Part shown: piece by piece, positions 27,481 through 36,160 of the stretch | Position numbering within the stretch: the stretch's first letter is position 1 | How the letters are laid out: every line of letters starts with the position of its first letter | Assembly: GCA_021373255.1 (NCBI GenBank) | Contig: JAJFTD010000021.1 | Location: forward strand, 1-61,679 | Length of the DNA: 61,679 nucleotides | Reading direction: 5' to 3' | From: a bacterium | Lineage (GTDB): Bacteria; Armatimonadota; UBA5829 | Program-made: the position numbers and the translations under genes | The notes under the pieces: model-generated | The model's database searches: none | Told to the model about the DNA's origin: nothing | What the model saw: the letters and a program-made list of their open reading frames with translations, nothing else

Positions 27481-28821
27481 TCACTTCAGGAAATTTGGAT
27501 TGGCAAGGTTGCGCCGGATTACTTCATCTGCGCGCTTCGCGATCTTGTCGCATGCCTGTTCTGGAGTCTGTTCGCCCAGCCACATCCGGCCGAACTCAAA
27601 GTCGGCAATAGAACTGAAGTCTGTGCCGTTGATGAATGGAGAATCCTCTGCCGGACGCCCATATTTCAACTCATCAACGTATATCTGGTTGTTCTTTTCC
27701 TTCGGGTATTGAGGGTTATAAAGAAAACCCTTGACTATCTCTTTGTTGCGCCTGGTCGGCAGACCATCGCCGTAGTTGGCTATCAAGAGTTGGTTTTCTT
27801 TGCTCAGGATGTGAAGCACGAACTTAACCGCGGCTTCTTTATGAGCACTCGATTTCGGAATGGCGTAGGATTTTCCGCCGAAGATATTTACATGCACCGG
27901 CCCTCGTGGCAAATAGGCGACATCCCAATCCAGGTCTTTTTGAAGCCGGTATTGAGTGATCATAAACCTGCCGATCATCACCATAGCCACTTTTTCCTGT
28001 TTGAAGAGGAGCATGTCTCCTCCATAATCGCCGGTAGGAGCCATGCTTTGTGCCTCAGAGGAAGACGGGGCGACATGGTATTTAAGGCGCAAATCCGCCA
28101 GGAACCGGATACCCTGCTTTGCTTCATCCGTATTCAACAGGCAGTGCTTATGGTCTTTGCTGAAGACATTGCCTCCCCAGCTCCACACAAAACAAGGCCA
28201 CCAGGCATCCGGCACAAGGATTCCTTTTTGTATCGGAACCTTTCTCCCATTCACAACCTTATATTTCGTGAGCTTCTTCGCGGCTTCCAGACAATCTTGC
28301 CAGGTCCAGTCGGGTTTGGGATAAGGCACTCCCGCCTGCCTGAACAGCTTTTTGTTATAAAACAAATTATAGGTTCCGCAGTTTTCGGGGATAGCTACGA
28401 TTTTGTCCTTGTAGTAGACCATCGGGGCGAGGCCGGGGTAGAGGTCATCCACGGGAATGTGCATCTTCTTCACATAAGGACGCAGGTCCAGCAGAAGATC
28501 ATTCTGCGCAAACATCCTCAACTGCTCTGCTGTGTACATTGCCATTACATCCGGCGCGATCCCTCCTGCGATCTGTGTCAGCAGCCTTTGCTGGCTGGCG
28601 TCCGGATCGTTCATCACTTCAATTTTAGGATTTCTTTTTTCAAAGAGTGCGATTGTTACTTTACGGATGGGATGAGCATCTACCGCCCAACGGATGATAG
28701 TCTTACCATTGGTATTCTCATGGCTTGTAGCAGCCAGGTAAATACCAAGCCCGACAAGAGCCAGCAGGCCAGTTATTGTGGCTACCAGCGTAATTGTATG
28801 GTGCAATGATTCACTTCGCAT
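27481..28821 (-). CDS. Family 1 extracellular solute (sugar) binding protein
   Basis: A 446-residue ABC-type binding protein held by an uncleaved or late-cleaved N-terminal hydrophobic segment (residues 9-31). Typical family 1 features are FEKRNPKIEV, GGIAPDVMAMYTAEQ, NCGTYNLFYNKKLF and PDWTWQDCLEAAKKL. It should capture an oligosaccharide for an ABC importer, but no permease or ATPase gene is in the window. The ATG has no ribosome binding site and lies only six bases after a good -10 box, implying a leaderless mRNA. Confidence 0.9.
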   Translation of the reverse strand: MRSESLHHTITLVATITGLLALVGLGIYLAATSHENTNGKTIIRWAVDAHPIRKVTIALFEKRNPKIEVMNDPDASQQRLLTQIAGGIAPDVMAMYTAEQLRMFAQNDLLLDLRPYVKKMHIPVDDLYPGLAPMVYYKDKIVAIPENCGTYNLFYNKKLFRQAGVPYPKPDWTWQDCLEAAKKLTKYKVVNGRKVPIQKGILVPDAWWPCFVWSWGGNVFSKDHKHCLLNTDEAKQGIRFLADLRLKYHVAPSSSEAQSMAPTGDYGGDMLLFKQEKVAMVMIGRFMITQYRLQKDLDWDVAYLPRGPVHVNIFGGKSYAIPKSSAHKEAAVKFVLHILSKENQLLIANYGDGLPTRRNKEIVKGFLYNPQYPKEKNNQIYVDELKYGRPAEDSPFINGTDFSSIADFEFGRMWLGEQTPEQACDKIAKRADEVIRRNLANPNFLK

Positions 28822-28827
28822 GTCTGT

Positions 28828-28857
28828 ATTCTATGTATGCAATTAGCGCAATGTCAA
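28828..28857 (-). promoter_or_regulatory. Promoter of the binding-protein operon, implying a leaderless mRNA
   Basis: On the minus strand, TTGACA (28857-28852) and TAGAAT (28833-28828) are separated by 18 bases. The ATG starts six bases after the -10 box, so transcription would begin at or within a base or two of the start codon. Confidence 0.7.
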
Positions 28858-28907
28858 GGGGAATATGTTAAACTTACCTCGAGAATTCTATATTTTTGCA
28901 AGACCAC

Positions 28908-28936
28908 TTGACAGAATACTAATATTAGACTATACA
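28908..28936 (+). promoter_or_regulatory. Promoter of the GntR-type regulator gene
   Basis: TTGACA at 28908-28913, a 17-base spacer and TATACA at 28931-28936. The start codon is about 52 bases downstream of the predicted transcription start. Confidence 0.65.
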
Positions 28937-28945
28937 TAAACTGTT

Positions 28946-28965
28946 TCGTGCACTTGCGTGTACGA
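28946..28965. promoter_or_regulatory. Candidate operator (imperfect palindrome) of the GntR-type regulator
   Basis: TCGTGCAC-TTGC-GTGTACGA has arms matching at 7 of 8 positions. It lies just downstream of the expected transcription start, a position suited to autorepression. Confidence 0.5.
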
Positions 28966-28994
28966 GGCAATTACAGACCAGTGAGGTGATCCTG

Positions 28995-30149
28995 TTGCGC
29001 AAGACCTTGCGGCATAGAATCGCTGATTCAATTCTTTCGGATTACATAAGCAATGGAAAATTGAACGCCGGTGAGGTGTTGCCCACCGTTCGCGATCTCC
29101 AACGTGAATACGGCGTTTCGTGCAGTACTGTGCTTAGCGCTATATCCATTCTTGAGACCCAGGGTCTGGTGGAATCCAGGCACGGGAGCGGATGCTACAT
29201 CGCCGAAAACAAGAATGAGATCATGCAGGGGAACACAGCGAAAAGTGGCACTCGCAGCCTTGGTTTGATCTGCAATAGCCGCATCGACCTCTTCCAGAGC
29301 CAACTTCACAGGGGCATGGACACAGTTTGCCGGGAGCAAGGCTACGGAGTAATGGTAGCGGCAACCAACTACGTGTATGAAGAAGAGCAGTTACAGGTGC
29401 AACGCCTGATAGATGCGGGCTGTGAAGGTATAGCCCTTTACCCAGTGGTCAGAACCAAAGCGCAGGTGAAATCCGATTACCTGAACTCCAGGTTCACGGA
29501 CTTCCCCATAGTGGTTGTAGACCTCGCCTTACCGGGGCAGAAACGCCCGCAAGTCCTGTTCGATAACTACAGGCTCGGGCGGGATATGACCAGATACCTG
29601 CTGAACAAAGGCCACAAGCGCATTGCATTCATGGACTACCGCACACAGGACAGCGAGTTTGTCCATCGCTCCACAATGGACCGGTATAAGGGTTATCTTG
29701 ATGCTATGAAAGCCGCAGGTCGGCCAGTGGAAGAATCAGACCGGTGGATGCTCGACAAATCCATGCAGCAAGACGCGACGGATTCTGTTGCACGGCTTCT
29801 GCATAGCTGGCTGGAGCAGAAAGATCACCCAACTGCACTGATCGCACTTGAAGACAGCCGGGCAGCCCTTACCATAACTGTTGCCCGCGAACTGGGCATT
29901 AATGTTCCTGATGACCTCGAAGTGGTCGGCTTTGATGACCATCCCGCCGGACGTGTGATCAGACCACATTTCACCACCACATGTCCCGACTTTACCCGTG
30001 CAGGTGAAATAGCAGCCGATGTATTGATGCAGCTCATCAGGGGTGAGCAGGACACACAAATTGTATACATGCTTTCGGTGCCCATCAAGCAACGAGAAAC
30101 CTTGTCCGTCAGCAGGGAGGCGCTTGAGTGGCGCGAGGATGCTGTTTAG
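28995..30149 (+). CDS. GntR-type regulator with LacI-like ligand domain
   Basis: About 384 residues. An N-terminal GntR winged helix (LPTVRDLQREYGVSCSTVLSAISILE, ending HGSGCYI) is joined to a periplasmic-binding-protein-like sensor of the LacI/AraR type (GLICNSR, GHKRIAFMDY, ALIALEDSRAA, VVGFDDHPAGRVIRP). Such AraR-like repressors respond to sugars. The start is TTG at 28995, placed after GAGGTGATC, a near-perfect match to the 16S rRNA tail; the GTG at 28986 lies inside it. It is divergent from the sugar-binding-protein operon and probably controls it. Confidence 0.9.
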   Translation: MRKTLRHRIADSILSDYISNGKLNAGEVLPTVRDLQREYGVSCSTVLSAISILETQGLVESRHGSGCYIAENKNEIMQGNTAKSGTRSLGLICNSRIDLFQSQLHRGMDTVCREQGYGVMVAATNYVYEEEQLQVQRLIDAGCEGIALYPVVRTKAQVKSDYLNSRFTDFPIVVVDLALPGQKRPQVLFDNYRLGRDMTRYLLNKGHKRIAFMDYRTQDSEFVHRSTMDRYKGYLDAMKAAGRPVEESDRWMLDKSMQQDATDSVARLLHSWLEQKDHPTALIALEDSRAALTITVARELGINVPDDLEVVGFDDHPAGRVIRPHFTTTCPDFTRAGEIAADVLMQLIRGEQDTQIVYMLSVPIKQRETLSVSREALEWREDAV

Positions 30150-30191
30150 GCAACCGATCCAACCCCGTCACAAGTGAGAGAAAATCAAAGA

Positions 30192-31028
30192 ATGAGCGAG
30201 AACAGCAAGACAACTAATTATATACTCGGGCCTGATTCGCAGGTACAAGACGGTGTTCCAAAAGGCGCTCTGATCCAGCGTGAGTGGACCAGCCGCATAT
30301 ATCCGGGAACGGTTCGCGATTATTGGGTCTACGTTCCTGAACAATACAACGCAGCCGAGCCTGCATGCGTGATGGTGTTTCAGGATGGTTGGGGCTATGC
30401 GGACCCCAAGGGCAGCGTGCGCACAACTGTTGTACTCGACAACCTGATCCACAAGAAAGAAATACCTGTCATTATCGGCGTGTTTATCAACCCGGGACGC
30501 GAATCAGAAGATTTTCTGAACGATCCTCGGGACCACTTCGGCAAATACGAGTTCAGCCAGCGCGCGCTCGAATACGACACCGTGAGCGACACCTACGCAT
30601 GGTTTCTTCTGGAAGAAATTTTGCCTGAAGTCGGCAAGGATTACAACCTGCGCCAGGACGCCAATGGCCGGGGCATTTGTGGAAGCAGTTCGGGTGGACT
30701 TTGCGCCTGGGTTGCAGCATGGGAGAAGCCGGATGCATTCAGTAAAGTTTTGAGCCATGTCGGCAGTTTTACGAACATCCGTGGAGGACACGTCTGCCCT
30801 TATCTGATCCGCAGGGCAGAACGAAAGCCGATTCGAGTGTTCCTGCAGGGCGGCTCCAACGATATGGACTGCGTGTGGGGCGACTGGGCGCTGGCAAACC
30901 AGGAGATGGCCTCGGCGCTGCGATTCAAGGGTTATGATTATAGATTTGAGTTTGGTAATGGCGGCCATGACCTGCGGCACGGTGGTTCTATCTTTCCCGA
31001 GTCATTGAGATGGCTGTGGCGGGAGTAA
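30192..31028 (+). CDS. Enterochelin-esterase-like alpha/beta hydrolase
   Basis: A 278-residue esterase of the Fes/esterase D group without a signal peptide. The nucleophile elbow is GICGSSSGG; a histidine in GNGGHDLRHGG near the end and an acidic residue complete the triad. VYVPEQY and VMVFQDGWGY are typical strands. Relatives deacylate carbohydrates or hydrolyse siderophore esters; the context favours a carbohydrate ester. ATG 30192 is chosen over the GTG at 30174. Confidence 0.85.
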   Translation: MSENSKTTNYILGPDSQVQDGVPKGALIQREWTSRIYPGTVRDYWVYVPEQYNAAEPACVMVFQDGWGYADPKGSVRTTVVLDNLIHKKEIPVIIGVFINPGRESEDFLNDPRDHFGKYEFSQRALEYDTVSDTYAWFLLEEILPEVGKDYNLRQDANGRGICGSSSGGLCAWVAAWEKPDAFSKVLSHVGSFTNIRGGHVCPYLIRRAERKPIRVFLQGGSNDMDCVWGDWALANQEMASALRFKGYDYRFEFGNGGHDLRHGGSIFPESLRWLWRE

Positions 31029-31110
31029 TATTATCAGTTTTTCTGGGGATCGCTGATGAACCTTTTCGCAGCGCGTACCGCGCCGCTGTCAGGCTCATCG
31101 CGAAGGGAAC

Positions 31111-31135
31111 GAAAATGGCAAAGAACGCCATTTTC
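31111..31135 (+). terminator. Hairpin between the esterase and GH32-like genes
   Basis: GAAAATGGC (31111-31119) pairs with GCCATTTTC (31127-31135) around a 7-base loop, followed by TTAG. It could attenuate or terminate transcription between the two genes. Confidence 0.5.
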
Positions 31136-31162
31136 TTAGAAGTTTGAGTAAGGAGATCAGTA

Positions 31163-32566
31163 TTGAGCATTTTTTACACACCGCCTAACAGTATAGCGGG
31201 AGACGTGATCCCTTATTACTGGAAAGGCGAATATCACCTGTTTCACATACAGCCGCGGCCCGAGCCCGGGTCACCGTGGAACCACATGGTCACCCGTGAC
31301 TTTGTAGTATTCCAGGACTGGGGGGAAGCGGTACCACCAGGGAAGCAGGATGAGCAGGATGCCGATATCTGGACTGGGTCGGTCTTCGAGCACAACAGCA
31401 CATTCCACATCTTCTACACCGGTCACAATGGGTCGTTTCCTGCTGTAGGCAAGTTGGATCAAGTAATAATGCACGCCACCAGCCCCGACCTGCGCACGTG
31501 GACTAAGGACCCAAACTTTGTCATCCCACCACCCGAGGACAAGGGCTACGAGCGCAGCGCATGGCGTGATGCTTTTGTGTTCCGCAATGAAGAAGCCGGG
31601 GAATTTTGGATGCTGGTCACGGCTCGCCGAGCATCCGATATACCTATGCGGCGCAGAGGGTGTGTCGCTCTGTTAGCGAGCACCGATCTGCAGAGTTGGG
31701 AACTCCGTAATCCTCTCTGGGCACCGGAGGAGTGCGATTCCCATGAGTGCCCGGACTTGTTCAAGATGGGAGACTGGTGGTACCTGGTTTACTCAACGTA
31801 CATCGGCAAGTGGACTACGCACTACCGCATGAGCAAATCCCCTAATGGCCCCTGGATCGCGCCGCCTGTGGATACGTTCGATGGCGATGGCTTCTACGCA
31901 GCAAAGACTGCCGGAGACGATAAGCAGCGTTATGTAATCGCCTGGGTATCCAGACGACCCGATGACAAAGACGAGAATCCGCTTGCCTGGGGCGGAACGG
32001 TAATCGCTCACGAGATCGTCCAGAGGCCCGATGGCACCCTGGCCGTCAAAATCCCCGAAGGTCTGGCTAAGCATTTTACCAAGAAACAGGAACTTACCCC
32101 GAAGCAGGCCATCAACCAGTGGAAAGTGAACAACAGCAGCTATACAGTAAACAGCACCAGCAGATTCTCACTGCTCGGGTTCGGTATGATGCCGGAAACA
32201 TGTCTGGTAGAGGCTACTGTTACATTTGAGACTGGCACTTCGAGTTGCGGGCTGGTGCTTCGCGCGGATGAGGAGTTCGATAGTTATTATCAACTTATCC
32301 TCGAACCCTCCCGGCAGCGGTTTGTCTTTCTGCGTGATGGCTCCGCGCCGGTCCAACGTGCTTTTGAGCAGGAACGACCGCTGACTATACATGCAGGTGA
32401 GCCTGTGAAGCTCCGCATTCTGATAGACGGCAGCGTAATAGTGATTTATGCAAACGATGAAGTAGCACTCTCAGGCAGGATGTATGACCTGGCCAGTGGC
32501 CGTCTGGGCCTTATGGTCACCGAAGGAAAGGCCACGTTTGCGGATGTGTCTATCCGCACTGAATAG
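31163..32566 (+). CDS. GH32-like beta-propeller glycosidase
   Basis: A 467-residue protein with a five-bladed propeller (about residues 1-310) and a C-terminal beta sandwich (about 335-467, SSCGLVLRADEEFDSYYQLILE), the GH32 architecture. The catalytic set appears as D14 (SIAGDVIPYYW), the RD motif at R135-D136 (WRDAF) and E195 in HECPDLF, matching the EC motif. The first motif departs from the usual WMNDPNG, so the substrate may not be a fructan; GH43/GH130-like specificities are possible. It is cytoplasmic. The start is TTG at 31163, with AGGAG seven bases upstream. Confidence 0.8.
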   Translation: MSIFYTPPNSIAGDVIPYYWKGEYHLFHIQPRPEPGSPWNHMVTRDFVVFQDWGEAVPPGKQDEQDADIWTGSVFEHNSTFHIFYTGHNGSFPAVGKLDQVIMHATSPDLRTWTKDPNFVIPPPEDKGYERSAWRDAFVFRNEEAGEFWMLVTARRASDIPMRRRGCVALLASTDLQSWELRNPLWAPEECDSHECPDLFKMGDWWYLVYSTYIGKWTTHYRMSKSPNGPWIAPPVDTFDGDGFYAAKTAGDDKQRYVIAWVSRRPDDKDENPLAWGGTVIAHEIVQRPDGTLAVKIPEGLAKHFTKKQELTPKQAINQWKVNNSSYTVNSTSRFSLLGFGMMPETCLVEATVTFETGTSSCGLVLRADEEFDSYYQLILEPSRQRFVFLRDGSAPVQRAFEQERPLTIHAGEPVKLRILIDGSVIVIYANDEVALSGRMYDLASGRLGLMVTEGKATFADVSIRTE

Positions 32567-32590
32567 AGTAAGAATGGGATGGAGGAACAA

Positions 32591-33808
32591 ATGAGAACTG
32601 TTTTCGCATTAATCGCGGCTGTATTTGCGTTAGTAATATGCGGCCCCACCCACGCTGATGGCTTTGTAAAAGCCAACGGTTCCAGCTTGACCCTTAACGG
32701 CAAGCCCTATCGAGCCATGGGCGCAAATGCGCCTGATCTATTCTCGGCCTATGCAGGCTTGGGCATCAAACCCGAAGAGAAAGCGGCACGGCGCCAGAGC
32801 ATGATCGACTCAATCCTTGACGCTGAAAAGAGCAAAATAGCTTTCTTCCGCTTCTGGGCAACGGGTTTCTGGCCCAAAGATATGCAATTATACTTCGACA
32901 ACCCTGACCAATACTGGAAAAGTATGGACGAGGTGATGAGCCTCTGCCGCCGGCACCATATCAAAGTCGTGCCCTCGATCTTCTGGAATATCGTCATGTG
33001 GCCGATGGCTTGCGAAGAAGATCAGTCCGCAATTATAGACCCCAATTCCAAGACTTATAAGGCGATGCACAAATACGCCAAAGAGATCGTCACCCGCTAT
33101 AAAGATGACACGAACGTACTCATGTGGGAACTCTACAACGAAGGCTTCCTGGGAGCCGATGTGCAGGCTGAAGGCAGAGATGCACCGCCTGCTGAGGTAT
33201 ACCTGCCAAACCCCAAGCTGATCAAGCAGAAGTGGACTAAGGCTGATAGCCTCAGCACCCCAATAATCCGGCAGTTTTATGTTGAAATGACCAAATACAT
33301 CAAGAGCATCGACCCGAACCATCTGGTAGAAAGTGGCGATGCGGGTGTGCGCGATTGCAGCAAGAGCCTGCGCGAGAGCTTCCCTGAGCAGGTATGGGTT
33401 AGAGACACACTTCGCGATCATATAGCCAGCCTGCTCGCCTCCCAGCCGGAACCGCTGGATGTATTCTGCCAGCATCTGTATGGAAGTGGAAGCGGCAAAG
33501 TAGATTGGCAAATCGTAAACAATATGACTATCCTCGATTACAATCGATACCTCATTCGCGCAGCCGAGGCTACCAGGACACCTATGTATGTCGGCGAATT
33601 CGGCCAGACCAATCCATCGTTCAAGGAAGATCCCAAGGCTCTCTACACTCGCCAGTTCATCGACGTGATGGACAAAGAGGGCGTCGCCCTTGCAAGTGTA
33701 TGGGCCTGGCACTTCCCCTGGCAGCCGGAGAACAACGTTACAAGCAAGACTCACCCGCTGTTGGTTAAGCGCATAACGGAGTTCAATAAGAAATACGCTG
33801 GAATGTAG
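32591..33808 (+). CDS. Secreted GH5-type mannanase/cellulase-like enzyme
   Basis: A 405-residue protein with a signal peptide (FALIAAVFALVICGPTHADG) and one GH5-type (clan A) barrel. The acid/base E184 is in ELYNEGF and the nucleophile E336 in VGEFGQT; FRFWATGFW and CRRHHIKVVPS are further barrel strands. GH5 enzymes of this shape (GH5_7-like or near relatives) cut beta-mannan. No carbohydrate-binding module is present. ATG 32591 lies five bases after GGAGG. It is a close tandem paralogue of the gene at 33913. Confidence 0.88.
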   Translation: MRTVFALIAAVFALVICGPTHADGFVKANGSSLTLNGKPYRAMGANAPDLFSAYAGLGIKPEEKAARRQSMIDSILDAEKSKIAFFRFWATGFWPKDMQLYFDNPDQYWKSMDEVMSLCRRHHIKVVPSIFWNIVMWPMACEEDQSAIIDPNSKTYKAMHKYAKEIVTRYKDDTNVLMWELYNEGFLGADVQAEGRDAPPAEVYLPNPKLIKQKWTKADSLSTPIIRQFYVEMTKYIKSIDPNHLVESGDAGVRDCSKSLRESFPEQVWVRDTLRDHIASLLASQPEPLDVFCQHLYGSGSGKVDWQIVNNMTILDYNRYLIRAAEATRTPMYVGEFGQTNPSFKEDPKALYTRQFIDVMDKEGVALASVWAWHFPWQPENNVTSKTHPLLVKRITEFNKKYAGM

Positions 33809-33865
33809 AGTGCGTCCGGCGTCTTGGGTCACGCGTCGAGCGTCATTATATACATGCGTTATCTC

Positions 33866-33888
33866 TTTTTCGCGTTATCGCGATTAGG
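33866..33888. repeat. Dispersed TTTCGC-tract repeat, short copy
   Basis: TTTTTCGCG, TTATCGCGATTAGG. This truncated copy sits between the two GH5 genes and ends about 25 bp before the second start. Confidence 0.5.
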
Positions 33889-33912
33889 AAAGTAGTTCAG
33901 GTGGAGGATAAC

Positions 33913-35142
33913 ATGAAGTTGGTCAGATTAGCAGTATTGGCAGCATTTGTTCTTGCGTTATGCGGAACAGCTTTCGCGGAGGGATTCGTGAAGGCAGACG
34001 GTCCGAGGCTGATGCTCGATGGCAAAGAATACAGGGCCATCGGTGTGAACATACCGATCTTGCATGCGGCATATAACGGCACGTTCCACCACACACAGCA
34101 CGACTATGGCACACCCGCAAAGGCTAAACAGGCGATGATAGATGCAATCATCGACGCCGAGAAGAGCCACGTCGCTTTTGTGCGATTCTTCGCAAGCCCT
34201 GGTTACCCCAGCGATATCGACATGTTTTATGCCAAGGACAAGGATAAGTATTGGCAGCAGATGGACGAGGTCATTTCCCTGTGCCGTCGACATCATCTCA
34301 AGCTGATACCTTCGCTTAACATGACACGCACCTGGCAGCCATATTACAATGAAGTGGGGCAGGCTATACTGGACCCGAACTCCAAGACCTACAAGGCGTC
34401 TTATGAGTATATTAGAGAGTTCGTCACCCGCTACAAGGACGACCCGATTATCCTGATGTGGGAGATTGCTAATGAGAGCATGCTTGGCGCTGATGTGGAC
34501 TGTCAGGGTGCAGACTTCCTGCCATCGGAATGCTACACCCCAGGCAAGCAGTTCCGTGAGAAGCAGGTTCGCGAAGATAGCTTTACTTGGGACATGGTCC
34601 TGCGCATATATAAAGAGCAGACCGCGTTTATCAAGAGCATCGACAAGAACCACCTGGTCACAAGCGGAGACGCTTCCGTCCGGGCAGAGTGCACCAGCAG
34701 GCGCGAGACTTTCCCTAATTACAAATTCCGCACAGACACTCTGCGTGAGTGGATAGCCAATAACCTGGCGTCTCAGCCTGAACCGCTGGATGTATTCAGC
34801 TATCACATGTATGGAAGTTTGGCTGATAAGAAATCCTGGGAGGGTGCTTTCAATATCCCGCCACTCGATTTCGACAGATCATTAATCCGTGCCACCCACG
34901 CTGCGCGAGTACCGGTGTTCATAGGCGAGTTTGGACAGTACAACCCGGCGCCGACATCAGAGTCTGCAGCCAGCTTCACATGCAAGTTTATAGACATGCT
35001 CGAGACAGAGCATGTTTCACTGGCAGCCTTCTGGGCCTGGCACTTCCCTTGGCAGCCGGAGAACGATGTCACCAGCAGCACAAACCCGCCGCTGGCTAAG
35101 CGCATTGCCGCATTTAACAAGAAATACGCTGGAATGAAGTAG
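33913..35142 (+). CDS. Secreted GH5-type mannanase/cellulase-like enzyme
   Basis: A 409-residue tandem paralogue of the preceding gene, with a signal peptide (LAVLAAFVLALCGTAFAEG) and a GH5-type barrel. Catalytic residues are E188 in EIANESM and E339 in IGEFGQYN. Both proteins start mature with EGFVKADG/DGFVKANG and end FNKKYAGM, so they arose by duplication. Differences in the loop after the acid/base suggest altered specificity. GGAGG is five bases before the ATG at 33913. Confidence 0.88.
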   Translation: MKLVRLAVLAAFVLALCGTAFAEGFVKADGPRLMLDGKEYRAIGVNIPILHAAYNGTFHHTQHDYGTPAKAKQAMIDAIIDAEKSHVAFVRFFASPGYPSDIDMFYAKDKDKYWQQMDEVISLCRRHHLKLIPSLNMTRTWQPYYNEVGQAILDPNSKTYKASYEYIREFVTRYKDDPIILMWEIANESMLGADVDCQGADFLPSECYTPGKQFREKQVREDSFTWDMVLRIYKEQTAFIKSIDKNHLVTSGDASVRAECTSRRETFPNYKFRTDTLREWIANNLASQPEPLDVFSYHMYGSLADKKSWEGAFNIPPLDFDRSLIRATHAARVPVFIGEFGQYNPAPTSESAASFTCKFIDMLETEHVSLAAFWAWHFPWQPENDVTSSTNPPLAKRIAAFNKKYAGMK

Positions 35143-35175
35143 GTATCGACCGGCAGCAACCACATCGTTAATCAC

Positions 35176-35209
35176 CGAATGCCTCCGCGTACTACAGCGG
35201 AGGCATTCG
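35176..35209. terminator. Strong bidirectional hairpin terminator
   Basis: A perfect 13-bp stem CGAATGCCTCCGC/GCGGAGGCATTCG with an 8-base loop lies between the convergent GH5 and aldolase genes. No long T run follows on either strand. Confidence 0.7.
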
Positions 35210-35243
35210 TGGGTAATGCGTTGAAATTAAGGATAGTAGGAAG

Positions 35244-35969
35244 CTATCCCTCTTCCAAACCGAAATATAGAGACTCCAGCGATGCGTTTACGCCTGCCGC
35301 GCCGAATAGCGGCAGGTCGCGCGTCGTCATTACATTGCCGAGGTCTTTCACATCTTCCCGGCTGAGTTCCCTAAGATTGCCGGTCGAAACCGCTCGCAAG
35401 ATCGAATCCACAGAACTCTCCAGCAATTCCACGGTCAGCAGGGTCCAGTATATGTCGCCGCGTGTCATAGTGACTAATCCGTGGTTCGCCATTACAAAAG
35501 AGTTGAACTTTTGCAGGAATGGGGCGAAATTGTCAGCTAGTTCCTGCGTGAGAGGCTGCGCATAAGGCACCACCGGGACCGGTCCCACTTCGGTTGTGGT
35601 TTCCGGGTAATATGGCCGCATCAATAGATTTGGATCTTCCAGAATGGCTGCCGCGCACACGCAGGGAGGATGGCAGTGGACCACTGATTCGACATCGGGG
35701 CGATCTTGGAAGAACCTCAAGTACATCGGCTTCTCACCGGTCGGCTTGCGTGTTCCTTCTACAGTATCTCCGGCTTTGTTGATAAACACGACATCATCGG
35801 GTGTGACATCGCCTTTGTTCATTTGGGTCGGCGTGATTAATATGAGGTCATCGCTCAGTTTCCAGGCCGCGTTGCCGCCAAACGCAGTTACGAACCTGCT
35901 ATCGGCGAGCCGGTGGCAGACTTTAATAAACATCTCGACTTCTGATGCATATCGTTGTTTCAAACCCAT
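35244..35969 (-). CDS. Class II aldolase/adducin-family protein
   Basis: A 241-residue zinc-dependent aldolase of the FucA/AraD/RhaD fold. FGGNAAWKL, TPTQMNKGD, the metal-binding HCHPP and MANHGLVT are present. Members cleave fuculose-, rhamnulose- or related sugar phosphates, or epimerise ribulose phosphate; the substrate is not clear. ATG 35969 has GAGGAAT about seven bases upstream and a strong promoter at 36024-36052. It is divergent from the DeoR-type gene, the likely regulator. Confidence 0.88.
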   Translation of the reverse strand: MGLKQRYASEVEMFIKVCHRLADSRFVTAFGGNAAWKLSDDLILITPTQMNKGDVTPDDVVFINKAGDTVEGTRKPTGEKPMYLRFFQDRPDVESVVHCHPPCVCAAAILEDPNLLMRPYYPETTTEVGPVPVVPYAQPLTQELADNFAPFLQKFNSFVMANHGLVTMTRGDIYWTLLTVELLESSVDSILRAVSTGNLRELSREDVKDLGNVMTTRDLPLFGAAGVNASLESLYFGLEEG

Positions 35970-36023
35970 TCTAATTCCTCTCTTTCCAACATCCAACTTG
36001 CAGCCGGGCTTGGCTCACTGCTC

Positions 36024-36052
36024 AGTATAGCTCGATGTCGCGTTACAGTCAA
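36024..36052 (-). promoter_or_regulatory. Promoter of the class II aldolase gene
   Basis: On the minus strand, TTGACT (36052-36047) and TATACT (36029-36024) are separated by 17 bases, a strong sigma70-type match. Confidence 0.75.
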
Positions 36053-36080
36053 TGTCATGTAGTCTTTCTTACATCTGACA
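36053..36080. promoter_or_regulatory. Candidate DeoR operator between divergent promoters
   Basis: Inverted arms TGTCA-TGTA and TACATC-TGACA flank 8 bases, next to the -35 box of the aldolase promoter and before that of the DeoR gene. The arms differ by a 2-base insertion. Confidence 0.4.
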
Positions 36081-36093
36081 CCTACAGTGACTA

Positions 36094-36121
36094 TTCACTG
36101 GACAATAATAGATGCTATAAT
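36094..36121 (+). promoter_or_regulatory. Promoter of the DeoR-type regulator gene
   Basis: TTCACT at 36094-36099 and perfect TATAAT at 36116-36121 with a 16-base spacer, about 40 bases before the start at 36161. Confidence 0.6.
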
Positions 36122-36160
36122 GGCAACGTAAGATGTGGCATTCAAGCCGGAGGAGCACCG

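Noticed and set aside
27709-28809. 366-residue ORF antisense to the sugar-binding protein
   Set aside because: A shadow of the binding-protein gene; composition is atypical and there are no domains.
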